This document shows positions 1-8,364 of a DNA stretch of 64,000 nt, piece by piece (within the stretch, counting starts at the first letter, position 1; every line of letters starts with the position of its first letter). The translations under genes were made by a program, and so were the position numbers. Location of the stretch: positions 186,001 through 250,000 of the forward strand of contig JAQMWT010000531.1 in NCBI GenBank assembly GCA_029834535.1, given 5' to 3'. The notes under the pieces were generated by a model. That model was given only the letters and a program-made list of their open reading frames with translations. It made no database searches and was not told where the DNA came from. This DNA is from Chrysophaeum taylorii. Its lineage: Eukaryota; Sar; Pelagophyceae; Pelagomonadales; Pelagomonadaceae.

Positions 1-1
1 G

Positions 2-970
2 GCGCGCGCCTTTTACGTCGATCTCCAGGCGCGGAGGCTGCGGCAATCGGGAGTAAAAAACACCGGCTTTTATGCGATTCTCTTTAGACGGAAGAGTCCC
101 GACGACGACGACGACGACGACGACGATCATCGACGGGTGTTGTTCGGCAGCCGCGAGTCGAGGATGCGACGTATGCAGCTGCGAGCGCGCGCGAACACGA
201 GCCGCGTGGTCCTGGTCTCCTGGAGAGACTTTGTCGCGCGCAGCAAACGTTCCAAGGACCTTCTCGCGCGACATGTGCTGGGACTCGAACGACGCTTCTA
301 TTACTGTTGGCGATGGTTCGCCAGGGTCGAGCGGCGCGTTCGTCGCGCGCTCGAGCGAGTCCACGGCCGTAATATGAGGACTCATTTCGAGACGTGGTCC
401 GATTTTCGAGCTTGCCGCGCCTTTTTGCGACAGATCCTACGTAGCTGGCGGCAGGCTAAAGTCGATGCCTCGAAGCAACGTGTCCAGGTCGCCAGCTTCA
501 TGTCCCGAAGCAGCATGCTGCGCAACTTTGAGGCTTGGCACACGATCGTCCGACACGAGATCGACGCGCGTCGCTTCGCCAAGCGCCGCATCCGTCGAAC
601 CCTTTCCAGCTGCTTCCAGAGCTGGCTCGACTACCTCGGCCTCATGCGCCACGTCCAGGCCGCCGCCTCCCAATTCCTCGGCAGCTGTCTGTCGGCGCAT
701 TTCGACGCCTGGGCCCGCTTCGCCGCCCTCGCGGGCAGGGCTCGGCGCTATTTGTCGCGCATCCAAGGTCGGCAGCTCCAGCGGATCTTCGCCGCCTTCC
801 ACGACCAGGCTCGCCTCGACCGGCTCGATCGTCTCGGGCTGATGGACCCCTCGAGAAGCAGTGCCGTCCTCTCCGCTTTTTACGCAGTCCTCTTGCCGGA
901 CGTGTGTCAGGCTGCTGTCGCCCCCCTTCGAGTGTTCGCGACCACCACAGTCGAACCAAGGGGTTACTGA
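2..970 (+). CDS. Sfi1-like W-repeat protein (5' end outside window)
   Basis: The frame is open from the first bases of the window to a TGA at 968-970, so the gene begins upstream. After an Asp-rich stretch coded by a GAC microsatellite (101-127), the protein shows about seven helical repeats of roughly 30-35 residues. Each has an aromatic-x-x-Trp core (HFETW, NFEAW, CFQSW, HFDAW) followed by Arg-rich helix. This pattern is that of Sfi1-type centrin-binding repeats, known from spindle-pole and basal-body proteins, so a centrosomal or basal-body scaffold is the likely role. No other domain is visible. Arg-rich helical repeats of this kind are easily over-interpreted; a generic coiled protein is the alternative. 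A 13-bp stem-loop encloses the stop codon. Confidence 0.55.
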   Translation, partial: ARAFYVDLQARRLRQSGVKNTGFYAILFRRKSPDDDDDDDDDHRRVLFGSRESRMRRMQLRARANTSRVVLVSWRDFVARSKRSKDLLARHVLGLERRFYYCWRWFARVERRVRRALERVHGRNMRTHFETWSDFRACRAFLRQILRSWRQAKVDASKQRVQVASFMSRSSMLRNFEAWHTIVRHEIDARRFAKRRIRRTLSSCFQSWLDYLGLMRHVQAAASQFLGSCLSAHFDAWARFAALAGRARRYLSRIQGRQLQRIFAAFHDQARLDRLDRLGLMDPSRSSAVLSAFYAVLLPDVCQAAVAPLRVFATTTVEPRGY

Positions 971-989
971 TATTGATAACCCCTTGGTT
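954..989. repeat. Perfect 13-bp inverted repeat around a stop codon
   Basis: The arms 954-966 and 977-989 (AACCAAGGGGTTA and its exact complement) are separated by a 10-nt loop that holds the TGA stop of the Sfi1-like gene. Confidence 0.85.
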
Positions 990-1031
990 GGTTGAACATT
1001 AGTTGCCAAAGAAGTTCTGAGAGCACGCTAT

Positions 1032-1469
1032 ATGGGGAACGCAGCCGGCGAAGTCGAAAAAGAGGGGCCACCAGACGACGACAAGGTCGCTAAGATCGTG
1101 CGCGCTGGGCACGAGGGCTACCGACGAACGGGGGCCGAGGAACGAGTCCTCATCAAACACGGGCGCAAGGGTTTGAGCACGCGCCATGACGAAGAGGTCG
1201 AATGTTCGTGGTGCGCAGAGGTCATTGGGACGACGAGCGGGATCCTTCCCGATGGGCGTCGGTTGTGCCGCGGCTGCCTCTCCAATTACCTCGATCAGTG
1301 GTCGCCGCGAGAGGAGCGGCCACTCGGGCGGAGAGTGCGGCGGACCGGTGTCAACGGCGAATTCGTCGTCTCGATTGTTTTATTGTGCGTGCTCATCGGC
1401 TTTCCTTTCTGGAGACCGCAGGGCCAGCATTGTAGAGCACTCTGGCTTAGTATGCTGGGACACCGATGA
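1032..1469 (+). CDS. Small zinc-ribbon protein with one membrane segment
   Basis: This is a 145-residue protein of unknown function. It begins MGNAAG, a glycine-2 context compatible with N-myristoylation. The middle has two CxxC pairs (CSWC, then CRGC about 18 residues later), forming a probable zinc ribbon. Near the C-terminus is one hydrophobic segment (VVSIVLLCVLIGF). The combination suggests a membrane-attached zinc-binding adaptor, but no family is recognised. It lies 61 bp after the Sfi1-like gene on the same strand. The C-terminal tail could change if an unrecognised intron exists. Confidence 0.55.
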   Translation: MGNAAGEVEKEGPPDDDKVAKIVRAGHEGYRRTGAEERVLIKHGRKGLSTRHDEEVECSWCAEVIGTTSGILPDGRRLCRGCLSNYLDQWSPREERPLGRRVRRTGVNGEFVVSIVLLCVLIGFPFWRPQGQHCRALWLSMLGHR

Positions 1470-2387
1470 CCACCACTTCCTTTCTCACATACAGTTACGA
1501 CTGTTCCACGCGTCCGGACTCGGCGGTAAAATTATTCTTCGAGGGACGCGCGTGGGGAGCACCACGACACTCTGTCGTTTCCGACATATATTATTGCGCG
1601 ACGCACGCTTTTTCCATGTTATGATGCGAATGCTTAGGTTGTAGCCGTGATCGGGCTTGCGAGGCAGCTTACACATAGCAGTGACCACAATGAGGTCTAG
1701 TGTAAAGACAAGCCTACAATGCTGTAAAATCCCAAATGTAGGTGACAATCATTAGGGGTTAGGGAGTAGTAAACAGTAACTCAGATAAACTCGAAGAGGT
1801 AGCGGGGGCGGAAGAGGGGCAGATCAGATCGGAGGTCGATCAGAGCGTCGAGCTCTCCTTCGCGCGGGGTTAGATTATTATAACGCGGCACATCCTAGGT
1901 CGTGCACGACAGAATTCGCGCCGACAAGAGCGGCTACAGTAGTAAATTGCCCTCCGAGGGACCCGTCGATTCCTCACCCCTGCGCATCGATTCAAGACCC
2001 GCCTCATATCACCACCCCCCACCCGTGCTCTGGCGCCCAGCCACAAAAGGGAGCCCCCCTGTCGGCGCTAGAGGGCGGCGTGCCAAGTCTTGGGACCACG
2101 CGCTATCGATGCGCGACGTCCTTCCGTACCAATTCGCGCGCCGCCGTCGAGGCACGGCGCAACCCATGGTACCGCGCGGCCTGGCGAGGCGCGGCGAGGC
2201 TCTAACTATACACCCCCAGTTTCCCAGGTCAAGTGTTCCGGCGACTTTTTGATCGCACTCGCCTTTTAAACTTGGAACGAACACGTCCACTTTTCTTCCA
2301 CGTCTCGTGCACGTGGGGCGGGGAACCGGCGAGAGCGAGGGTGAAATATCCCCACGCGTGCGCGAGAAGCGACAGGAGCGAAATAAT
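1470..2387. other. Intergenic region without a supported gene
   Basis: This 0.9 kb lies between the zinc-ribbon gene (plus) and the SRPBCC gene (minus). Its open frames are short, mostly Arg/Pro-rich and resemble nothing known. The two flanking genes converge, so it should hold both 3' ends. Confidence 0.6.
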
Positions 2388-2939
2388 TTATTGTCTTGCG
2401 GCGGCTTCGGCGAAGGCCTTGAGGCGCTGGAGGTCTTTGCGATGGACGTCCTGGGCCCATTCTGGGAGGCCGGCGAACTTAATAACGAGGTGAAAAGGTC
2501 TCGGAATTCGATTCTCGAAGAAGAGATTGACCACGACGGTCTCGTCGCTCTTTTTGTGGGTTTCGAGGCGGAAGGTGAGGCGGAGTTGCTGGCCGAAAGG
2601 GGTCGGATCGGCGACGTCCAAGGCAACGTACTCGTTCGCTCGGAGCGCGGCGACGCACTGATAGCCCGTGGGGTTATCGTTTCTGAGGTAGACGGTTCTG
2701 GCGCCGACGTCGCCGCTGGGCCCCTCGATGCGGCACGTCGTGCCCGTCGCTTCAGGCCAGGCCGACCATTGCGCGGCCTTTTCCTGAAATCGGATCGCGT
2801 CAAACACTGTCCCGATCGGCGCCCGAATCTCGACGGACTCAACGTATCGAACCACGTTCGGCACGATACGACTGATTATCGCGGCGAACAAGAACATGAC
2901 GGCGAGGGACACCCAGACGGCGGGGGTGAAAAACGCCAT
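2388..2939 (-). CDS. SRPBCC (polyketide cyclase-like) membrane-anchored protein
   Basis: The 183-residue protein starts with a hydrophobic anchor (residues 7-25) followed by a single START/SRPBCC-type domain. Typical features are the opening strand VESVEIRAPIGTVFDAI, the W-x-x-W-P segment, and a closing amphipathic helix (WAQDVHRKDLQRLKAFAE). The family binds hydrophobic ligands in a helix-grip cavity; no catalytic site can be assigned. The N-terminal anchor suggests ER, plastid-envelope or plasma-membrane attachment, with the domain on one face. The start is the first ATG giving the anchor. The next gene, on the plus strand, starts 165 bp away, so the pair is divergent. Confidence 0.75.
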   Translation of the reverse strand: MAFFTPAVWVSLAVMFLFAAIISRIVPNVVRYVESVEIRAPIGTVFDAIRFQEKAAQWSAWPEATGTTCRIEGPSGDVGARTVYLRNDNPTGYQCVAALRANEYVALDVADPTPFGQQLRLTFRLETHKKSDETVVVNLFFENRIPRPFHLVIKFAGLPEWAQDVHRKDLQRLKAFAEAAARQ

Positions 2940-3104
2940 GTGATCGAGGAAAAAACTCGGGAGGGTTAAGGATGATGATAGGGGGAAGGGTAATGTATGC
3001 TCGAGAGAAGAACGCTCTTTGTTCGATGGAACTCACTCGAAGCTTTAGGATTACTATCTTTATCCCAAAGGTCAACCTAAGAACAAAAAGCACGAAACAA
3101 AAGC

Positions 3105-4280
3105 ATGGCTACGACGACGACGATGTACAAGAAGACGACTGAAGGCGAGGCTCTCGAGCGGCGGCTGTCGTCGACATCTCGGATGCGTATGACGACGCTG
3201 CTGGAAGTGGACGAGCAAGTGCGGTCCTTCGAGGAGCAGCTCCGCGAGCTGGAGGCGGAAATGGGGACGCGGAAGGACGCTGCGATGCGCGGGGAGCTCC
3301 GGCAAATCGCGGGGAGCCTCGACGACATCCAGTTTTCGAAGATTGACGCCATTGCGACGGCCGACCTCAGCAGTGGCAAGAGAAGCGCCAAGCACTACCG
3401 CAAGGCGATTCACGCCAGGATCGACGCGATGCGCGGTCACATCGAAGACCTCTACGCTGCCCTGGAGGACAACTTCGTCATGGTTGAAACCGAGGCAAAG
3501 ACTGACGAGTTTGCCATGACCCCGGAGAAGCCTCTTGACGAAGACGATGAGGAAACCCCTCAAACGGAGAAGGAGGACGCTGCGCCCGAGGAAGACGCTG
3601 CTGCTTCGGAGGACGACGCGACCGAGGAGGACACTGTGACCGCGGAGGAAACGAAGGACGCTGCTGTTGAGGAGGACGCGACGCCCGAGACGGACGCCGA
3701 GGCTGACGAGGACACCACGTCCAAGAAGGACGCGACGCCCGAGAAGTACGTCGCGCCCGAGGAGGACGCGACGCCCGAGAAGGACGCCGCGCCCGAGAAG
3801 GACGCCGCAGCCACCAAGGCCGAGGGCACGCAGATTCCGATTCGATTTTGCCGCGGCGGCGGCTGCAAGGGCAAGAAGCGGTCGACGACGGTGCCTATGA
3901 AGGACGCGGTCCGTGACGAGCTCGAAGCGAGGGAGATCTCGGCTCGCAACGAGCGCAAGCGCAAGATACGCGAACTTGCCGACATGGAACGCGATCACGC
4001 CCGAGCCCGGGCGACCGCGCGCCAGGAGATCAAGGCACGCCAGGACGAGATCGAAGAGCTCCTGCGCATCGAGCGCGCCGCCGCCAAGGAGCGCAGCCTG
4101 TGCGACAAGACCGTCCGTCGGGACTGCGCGCCGGCGTGGGTCCTAGAGCCCTTTCCAGACACGCTTTTTGTGGCCCACCCGCGCCGCACTGTGCTCTTTC
4201 GTTCCAACACCTCCGACGCCCTTGGGGGTCCTTTCATCACCCGCCTCCCCTACGGTCTCTCCTCCTGGGCCTGGTTCTAG
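3105..4280 (+). CDS. Coiled-coil acidic-repeat protein, possibly BAG-like
   Basis: The 391-residue protein has three parts. Residues about 28-125 form a helical bundle (LLEVDEQVRSFEEQL, then RKAIHARIDAM) whose layout recalls the BAG domain, an Hsp70 nucleotide-exchange module; this is a weak match. Residues about 145-245 are an acidic low-complexity block with imperfect tandem units such as EEDATPEKDAAPEKDA. Residues 265-330 form a charged coiled coil rich in Arg and Glu. The last 50 residues are unlike the rest and may be a recently acquired reading of 3' sequence. The true role is unknown; a co-chaperone or scaffold is the best guess. A short LINE end lies 140 bp after the stop. Confidence 0.6.
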   Translation: MATTTTMYKKTTEGEALERRLSSTSRMRMTTLLEVDEQVRSFEEQLRELEAEMGTRKDAAMRGELRQIAGSLDDIQFSKIDAIATADLSSGKRSAKHYRKAIHARIDAMRGHIEDLYAALEDNFVMVETEAKTDEFAMTPEKPLDEDDEETPQTEKEDAAPEEDAAASEDDATEEDTVTAEETKDAAVEEDATPETDAEADEDTTSKKDATPEKYVAPEEDATPEKDAAPEKDAAATKAEGTQIPIRFCRGGGCKGKKRSTTVPMKDAVRDELEAREISARNERKRKIRELADMERDHARARATARQEIKARQDEIEELLRIERAAAKERSLCDKTVRRDCAPAWVLEPFPDTLFVAHPRRTVLFRSNTSDALGGPFITRLPYGLSSWAWF

Positions 4281-4411
4281 GCCGCCGCCCTGAATTGCTT
4301 TCACCCTCTTTTCTTCCCCACCACGCCGTCCTCCTGATAGGCGCGCGCGTGTGCACCCCCCCCGCCCTCCTTGTGCTTGCTCCTGCGTTCGCGCCCATTC
4401 CAGGACGCGGT

Positions 4412-4532
4412 AGACAGACACATATCTCCGCCCGTCAAGCACATCCTTCATACCCCACAAACCCACCCACATCCTTCATGCTCCCCACACACACCCCCCC
4501 CTCTTAGCAGTCGACATTTAAAGACAGACACA
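4412..4532. mobile_element. Minimal 5'-truncated LINE copy (family A) with target-site duplication
   Basis: A 99-bp insert (4423-4521) is flanked by the exact 11-bp direct repeat AGACAGACACA (4412-4422 and 4522-4532). The insert matches the last ~107 bp of the longer element at 38963-40059: both run from TATCTCCGCCCGTCA through the same C-rich track to CAGTCGAC and a TTTAA end. A bare 3' end with target-site duplication is the mark of 5'-truncated target-primed reverse transcription. Confidence 0.8.
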
Positions 4533-4837
4533 CACTCACCCGAGAGTTATTATTAAAAGATAAACCACGAAGTATTATTAAGCAAATACGTATCTCCCTC
4601 ATCCACCTCTCGGGGAGTGTCGTCACCGGAGACAGGTCATCGATCACCCGAAAGATAGTCCTAGTAGTAGGGCCTCGCTCCGCCCTTCCTCCCTCCCAAT
4701 ATACGCGCATGCGACGTCGAGAAAAGTACGAGGCGTACCAAAGAGCCGAAATAAAAAAAGAAAGAGGAATGGTGTTGTGTCGAAAAAGGCGACTCACGAT
4801 GATATCAGAGAGCAGGTGATTGATGGATCGAAAATGA

Positions 4838-6439
4838 TCAGAGTGTAACCTCGTCCTCGACTTCGGGGTAGGCTGCTTCGTCGGGGCGCGGGACGCGGTG
4901 GTATTTGATGGGCTTGAGTTCCTCCGCGCCGAGCTCGAAGTCTTCGTCGCGTGAGGTGAGGCGCAAACGGCGTTCCTTGTCCCAGTCGTCGTTGCCGCCG
5001 CTGGCGTCGTGGTGGCTCTTGGAGGAATAATAGGAGGAAGTGCCGCCACCCAACCCAAAGGTCCAGTCGGAAACGGCGGGCCGTTGCTGGGGCGCGGGGG
5101 GGGGCGGCGGCGGGTTTTGGGGAGGGGCGGCCCGGACGGCCGCTTGGTGGGCCTCTTCTTCGCTCAGCGCGATCGCGAGCGCGAGATCTGCGTCGATTTG
5201 TTCCTGTTCGCGGGCCGTGAGAGGCGAGGCGCGGACGACGACGTTCGGGGGCGGAGCGAAGGGGTCTGCCGGGGGAATCGAAGAAGAAAAGGGGTTTGCT
5301 GCCGGCGTCGAAGAAGAAAAGGGGTCGTCTTCGTGCGGCAGCGCGGCGTCGACCTGGCGGATCCGAATCTTGGATATGTCGAGGTCCTCGTGGCCGGATA
5401 TGGAACGTTGCTGCGCCGACTGAAGGGGATGCGAGTCGCGAAGAACCTCTTCGAGAGCCCGGTAGAGGGGTTCGGCACCCACGGGGCGGTCGACGGTGCC
5501 AGAGAGGATCGTGGCGACGTCGTAGCGCTTGCCGTAAAACTTTTCGTTGCAGTCTGGCCGGGCGAGGATCATGCACGCGTGCAACGCGATACCAACGAAA
5601 AATCCCTTCGAGTGCGCGTACGAGAAGACGGCAGATACGCCGTTGTCGCCGGCCGTCATGTTTGTTTCGGCCGAGCGACCCATGGGCCCGAGCGCGAGGC
5701 TGAGCTCGGTGCCGAGCGTGAGCTGGGCCGTGGACGCGAAGGCGTCGACGGCGTCCTGCGAGTTGAGGACCACGAGCATGTCGGTCACCTCGCCGCCGAT
5801 CTGAAGACCCCAACCCGCGCCCGCCGTGCACACGGCCGAGGGCGCGCTCCAGCCGCCGTCGGGGGTGCGGCCGATCACGAGCCCCGAGCCCATGCGCGCC
5901 GAGAAGAAAAACCCAGCTTGCATAGTCGTCACGAACGCGAGGCCCCACGCGCTCGAGATGAGCTCTCGCGGCACCGAATCCGAGCCCTCGATCGCGTTGT
6001 CCTCGCAAAAATTGTACAAAGTGTGGGTCGCCTTCATGATCTCCGACCGCATGTCGAACTGAATGGGAACGTTGAGGTACCGTTCGACCGCCTGCCGGTC
6101 GATTTCGGTAGGCTGCGCCGCGTTCGACGTCGTTTTCAAGAGCTCCTCTTGTTGCGGCTCGAGGTCCAGATAACACCCGCGGCACACCCGAAGCGGCTCG
6201 CGCGGGTCGAAGCTGCTCATCATCGAGTCCCAGTCTGGCGGGTACACGGCGTCGGCGGGATGCACGAGAGCCTTGTAGTTGGAGCACTCGCTGCAGTACA
6301 GCATCCCGCACCGCCGACAGTGGTGTCGTCGATTCACGCTGTCGAAGGCGAGGTTGCACCCCATGCACGTCTCGGACTCGTCGTCGTTCATCCACCGCGG
6401 CGCGCCGCCGCCGCGACGGTACTCATCTATTCTCGCCAT
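4838..6439 (-). CDS. FYVE-SYLF domain protein with C-terminal UIM
   Basis: The 533-residue protein has an N-terminal FYVE zinc finger (about residues 25-92) with the phosphoinositide-binding RRHHCRRCG signature and four Cys pairs (CMGC, CRRC, CSEC, CRGC). A SYLF/Ysc84 domain follows (about 105-325, with WGLAFVTTMQAGFFFSA and GSGLVIGRTPDGGWSAPSA). SYLF domains bind membranes and actin-regulating partners. The C-terminal third is disordered and repeats PFSSSTPAANPF-like segments. One ubiquitin-interacting motif is present (DLALAIALSEEEA, near residue 405). The protein probably works at PI3P-positive endosomes, linking ubiquitinated cargo to membrane. Start at the first ATG, directly before the finger. 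Intronless. Confidence 0.9.
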   Translation of the reverse strand: MARIDEYRRGGGAPRWMNDDESETCMGCNLAFDSVNRRHHCRRCGMLYCSECSNYKALVHPADAVYPPDWDSMMSSFDPREPLRVCRGCYLDLEPQQEELLKTTSNAAQPTEIDRQAVERYLNVPIQFDMRSEIMKATHTLYNFCEDNAIEGSDSVPRELISSAWGLAFVTTMQAGFFFSARMGSGLVIGRTPDGGWSAPSAVCTAGAGWGLQIGGEVTDMLVVLNSQDAVDAFASTAQLTLGTELSLALGPMGRSAETNMTAGDNGVSAVFSYAHSKGFFVGIALHACMILARPDCNEKFYGKRYDVATILSGTVDRPVGAEPLYRALEEVLRDSHPLQSAQQRSISGHEDLDISKIRIRQVDAALPHEDDPFSSSTPAANPFSSSIPPADPFAPPPNVVVRASPLTAREQEQIDADLALAIALSEEEAHQAAVRAAPPQNPPPPPPAPQQRPAVSDWTFGLGGGTSSYYSSKSHHDASGGNDDWDKERRLRLTSRDEDFELGAEELKPIKYHRVPRPDEAAYPEVEDEVTL

Positions 6440-6548
6440 ATTCTATCCGCGCGCGCTCTCCCCTTCTTCTTCCTTGGTGACGTCACTGGTGGTGCTGGTG
6501 GCCTTTCCATTTTTACCACCACCACCACCACCCCAAATTAATTAATAA

Positions 6549-8102
6549 CTATGCCCCTTTGCCTGGGCGCCAATCCGCAAGGCGAAAGTCTTCGCTCGTG
6601 GGGGCGAGGCCGCCCTCGTCGGTAGGGGCTACGCGCCGCACGAACATGTAGGGCGTGGATTTGGTGGTCGATTTCGAGGGCGGGACTATCGTCTCGGGGT
6701 CCGAGCTGAACCGGACTTCCAAGAGGCGAGAAGAAGACACAGAAGAAGTCTTCGCGTCGACACCCCCCCCACCGTCGTCGTCGTCGTCAAGAAGGTCGTT
6801 TTTCGTGATTTGGCGCAGGAGCGTCTTGCGTTTTTCTCTCGATGAGGCCAGGGAATTATTGTCGTCGACCAGGGAATTATTGTCGTCGAAGACTGTCGCG
6901 AGCGCGAAGCGTTTCGCGACCGCGTGGAGGACGAGATGGAAGTAGTGGGCAACGCAGTCCGCGCACAAAAAGAGATCGTGGACGCGCTTGGCTTGGTACG
7001 CGAGGGTCGCCGCTCGGGCGTGGTCGTTCTTGAGACGCAGGATGACGTCGCGGACGCTGGCAGCGGAGACCGAAACGTGCGTGACGCCGCTTCGCAAGGC
7101 GGGATAGTACCACTCGACGTGGGGCGAGTCCCACAGCAAGACAACCGCGGCCAAGCTCCAGAGAACGTTGAGGTGGCGCGAGTAGGAGCCCGATATGGTG
7201 CCCGGAATGTTGAGGAGAAATTTATAGTTTGCGAATTCTTCCAACCCGACCATCGGCTCGGAGTGGTGTTCTCTCGGTTCTTCGTGGAGCGCTCGCATGG
7301 TTTCGTCGTACGGAAGGTCGACGCAGGGTGTCTTTGTGTCATTTCGGAATTTGCACGGTTTGCCGTCGAGGCAGTGGCACGCCAAGTCCTCGGGATATCG
7401 TCTCGAGAGCGCGAGGGCTTGCCAGCGCGCGTAGTTGCCGTGGTCCCGATGGCATTTATCTTGAGCGAGGATCTGACCACGCCAGAAGGCAAGGTCCTGT
7501 CGCTCCTTCCATCGGATCTTGGCGGCCTTTGCAAGGGTTCGCGTCGTCGCGTTCCACTTGGCAAGCTCGTTGAAGTTGTACATGTTTGGGATCAAAACTC
7601 CGCACTGCTCGTAGCCGTGATATTTGGAAATGACGAGCTCGAAGTCGACGTCGCCGCCGCCCTCGCGCGCGCAGGGTGGCTTGAAGTGAGGTGGGCCCCG
7701 CGGATACGGGTGTCGGTCTCCGAATGCGAAGCGATTGATAAGATACGCGACGTCGGGGAGCTCCCGGACCCGGGTCACCGAATAAACGAATTGGAGATGT
7801 CTGTTGTTTTTGTCTATTCGTATGAAGGCCTCGTCGACGAAGACCCGGTTCTTCATGATTAAAACGTAGTCTTCTCGCCGTTGCGTCGTCTTCGAGAGGA
7901 AGTCCCAGGCCTCGTCGCGGCTTTTGAGCTGGGGGTACACCTGGAGACTCCGCTTGAGCTCGAGCCTGACGGCGCGGACCAACGCCCCCGCGTCGTCCTT
8001 CGATGACTCCTTCTCCCAGAATGACCGAAGCTCGGGCTGCCACGCGACGGCCTCGACGACGACGACGATGATGTAGAACAACAACAACACCAACAACATC
8101 AC
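6549..8102 (-). CDS. GT90 (CAP10-type) glycosyltransferase, copy 1
   Basis: The 517-residue protein opens with a signal peptide or anchor (residues 1-21, Leu/Ile/Val-rich). A GT90/CAP10 domain follows, the family of protein O-glucosyl- and O-xylosyltransferases and fungal capsule enzymes. Recognisable blocks are LAFWRGQ in the middle, YKFLLNIPGTISGSYSRHLNV (the nucleotide-sugar-binding core) and LWDSPHVEWYYPALRSGVTHV just after. It should act in the ER or Golgi lumen on glycoproteins or polysaccharide. The C-terminal end holds a serine/aspartate-rich linker from a GTC/GAC microsatellite (6772-6789) not seen in copy 2. It lies downstream of copy 2 on the same strand, so the pair arose by tandem duplication. 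Confidence 0.88.
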   Translation of the reverse strand: MMLLVLLLFYIIVVVVEAVAWQPELRSFWEKESSKDDAGALVRAVRLELKRSLQVYPQLKSRDEAWDFLSKTTQRREDYVLIMKNRVFVDEAFIRIDKNNRHLQFVYSVTRVRELPDVAYLINRFAFGDRHPYPRGPPHFKPPCAREGGGDVDFELVISKYHGYEQCGVLIPNMYNFNELAKWNATTRTLAKAAKIRWKERQDLAFWRGQILAQDKCHRDHGNYARWQALALSRRYPEDLACHCLDGKPCKFRNDTKTPCVDLPYDETMRALHEEPREHHSEPMVGLEEFANYKFLLNIPGTISGSYSRHLNVLWSLAAVVLLWDSPHVEWYYPALRSGVTHVSVSAASVRDVILRLKNDHARAATLAYQAKRVHDLFLCADCVAHYFHLVLHAVAKRFALATVFDDNNSLVDDNNSLASSREKRKTLLRQITKNDLLDDDDDGGGGVDAKTSSVSSSRLLEVRFSSDPETIVPPSKSTTKSTPYMFVRRVAPTDEGGLAPTSEDFRLADWRPGKGA

Positions 8103-8364
8103 CTGATGAAGGCAGACAGAAGTCGTTGTTGTGGCGGGACGAGCGTTTTTTCGTTTTGTGAGTCATCAATAATAATCATCATGGGGGTGGGGGGGAATTT
8201 CATTCAAAAAATGAATATTGCAAAAAGCGACGACGACGACGACGACGATCATCGAGGATTTTTTTTATTGGCCATTTTTTTTGTTGAAATTTAAGGAGCT
8301 CGGGAATGTAGCTCGCGAGATGTGCACCAGCACCAGCTCCCGGTAGACAGACGGTGGTATTGGA

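Noticed and set aside
1752-1765. Interstitial telomere-like ATTAGGGGTTAGGG
   Set aside because: Only two imperfect units, so chance is sufficient.
5009-6541. 510-residue plus-strand frame opposite the FYVE-SYLF gene
   Set aside because: Arg/Val-rich shadow of a well-supported gene on the other strand; GC-rich coding DNA leaves antisense frames open.
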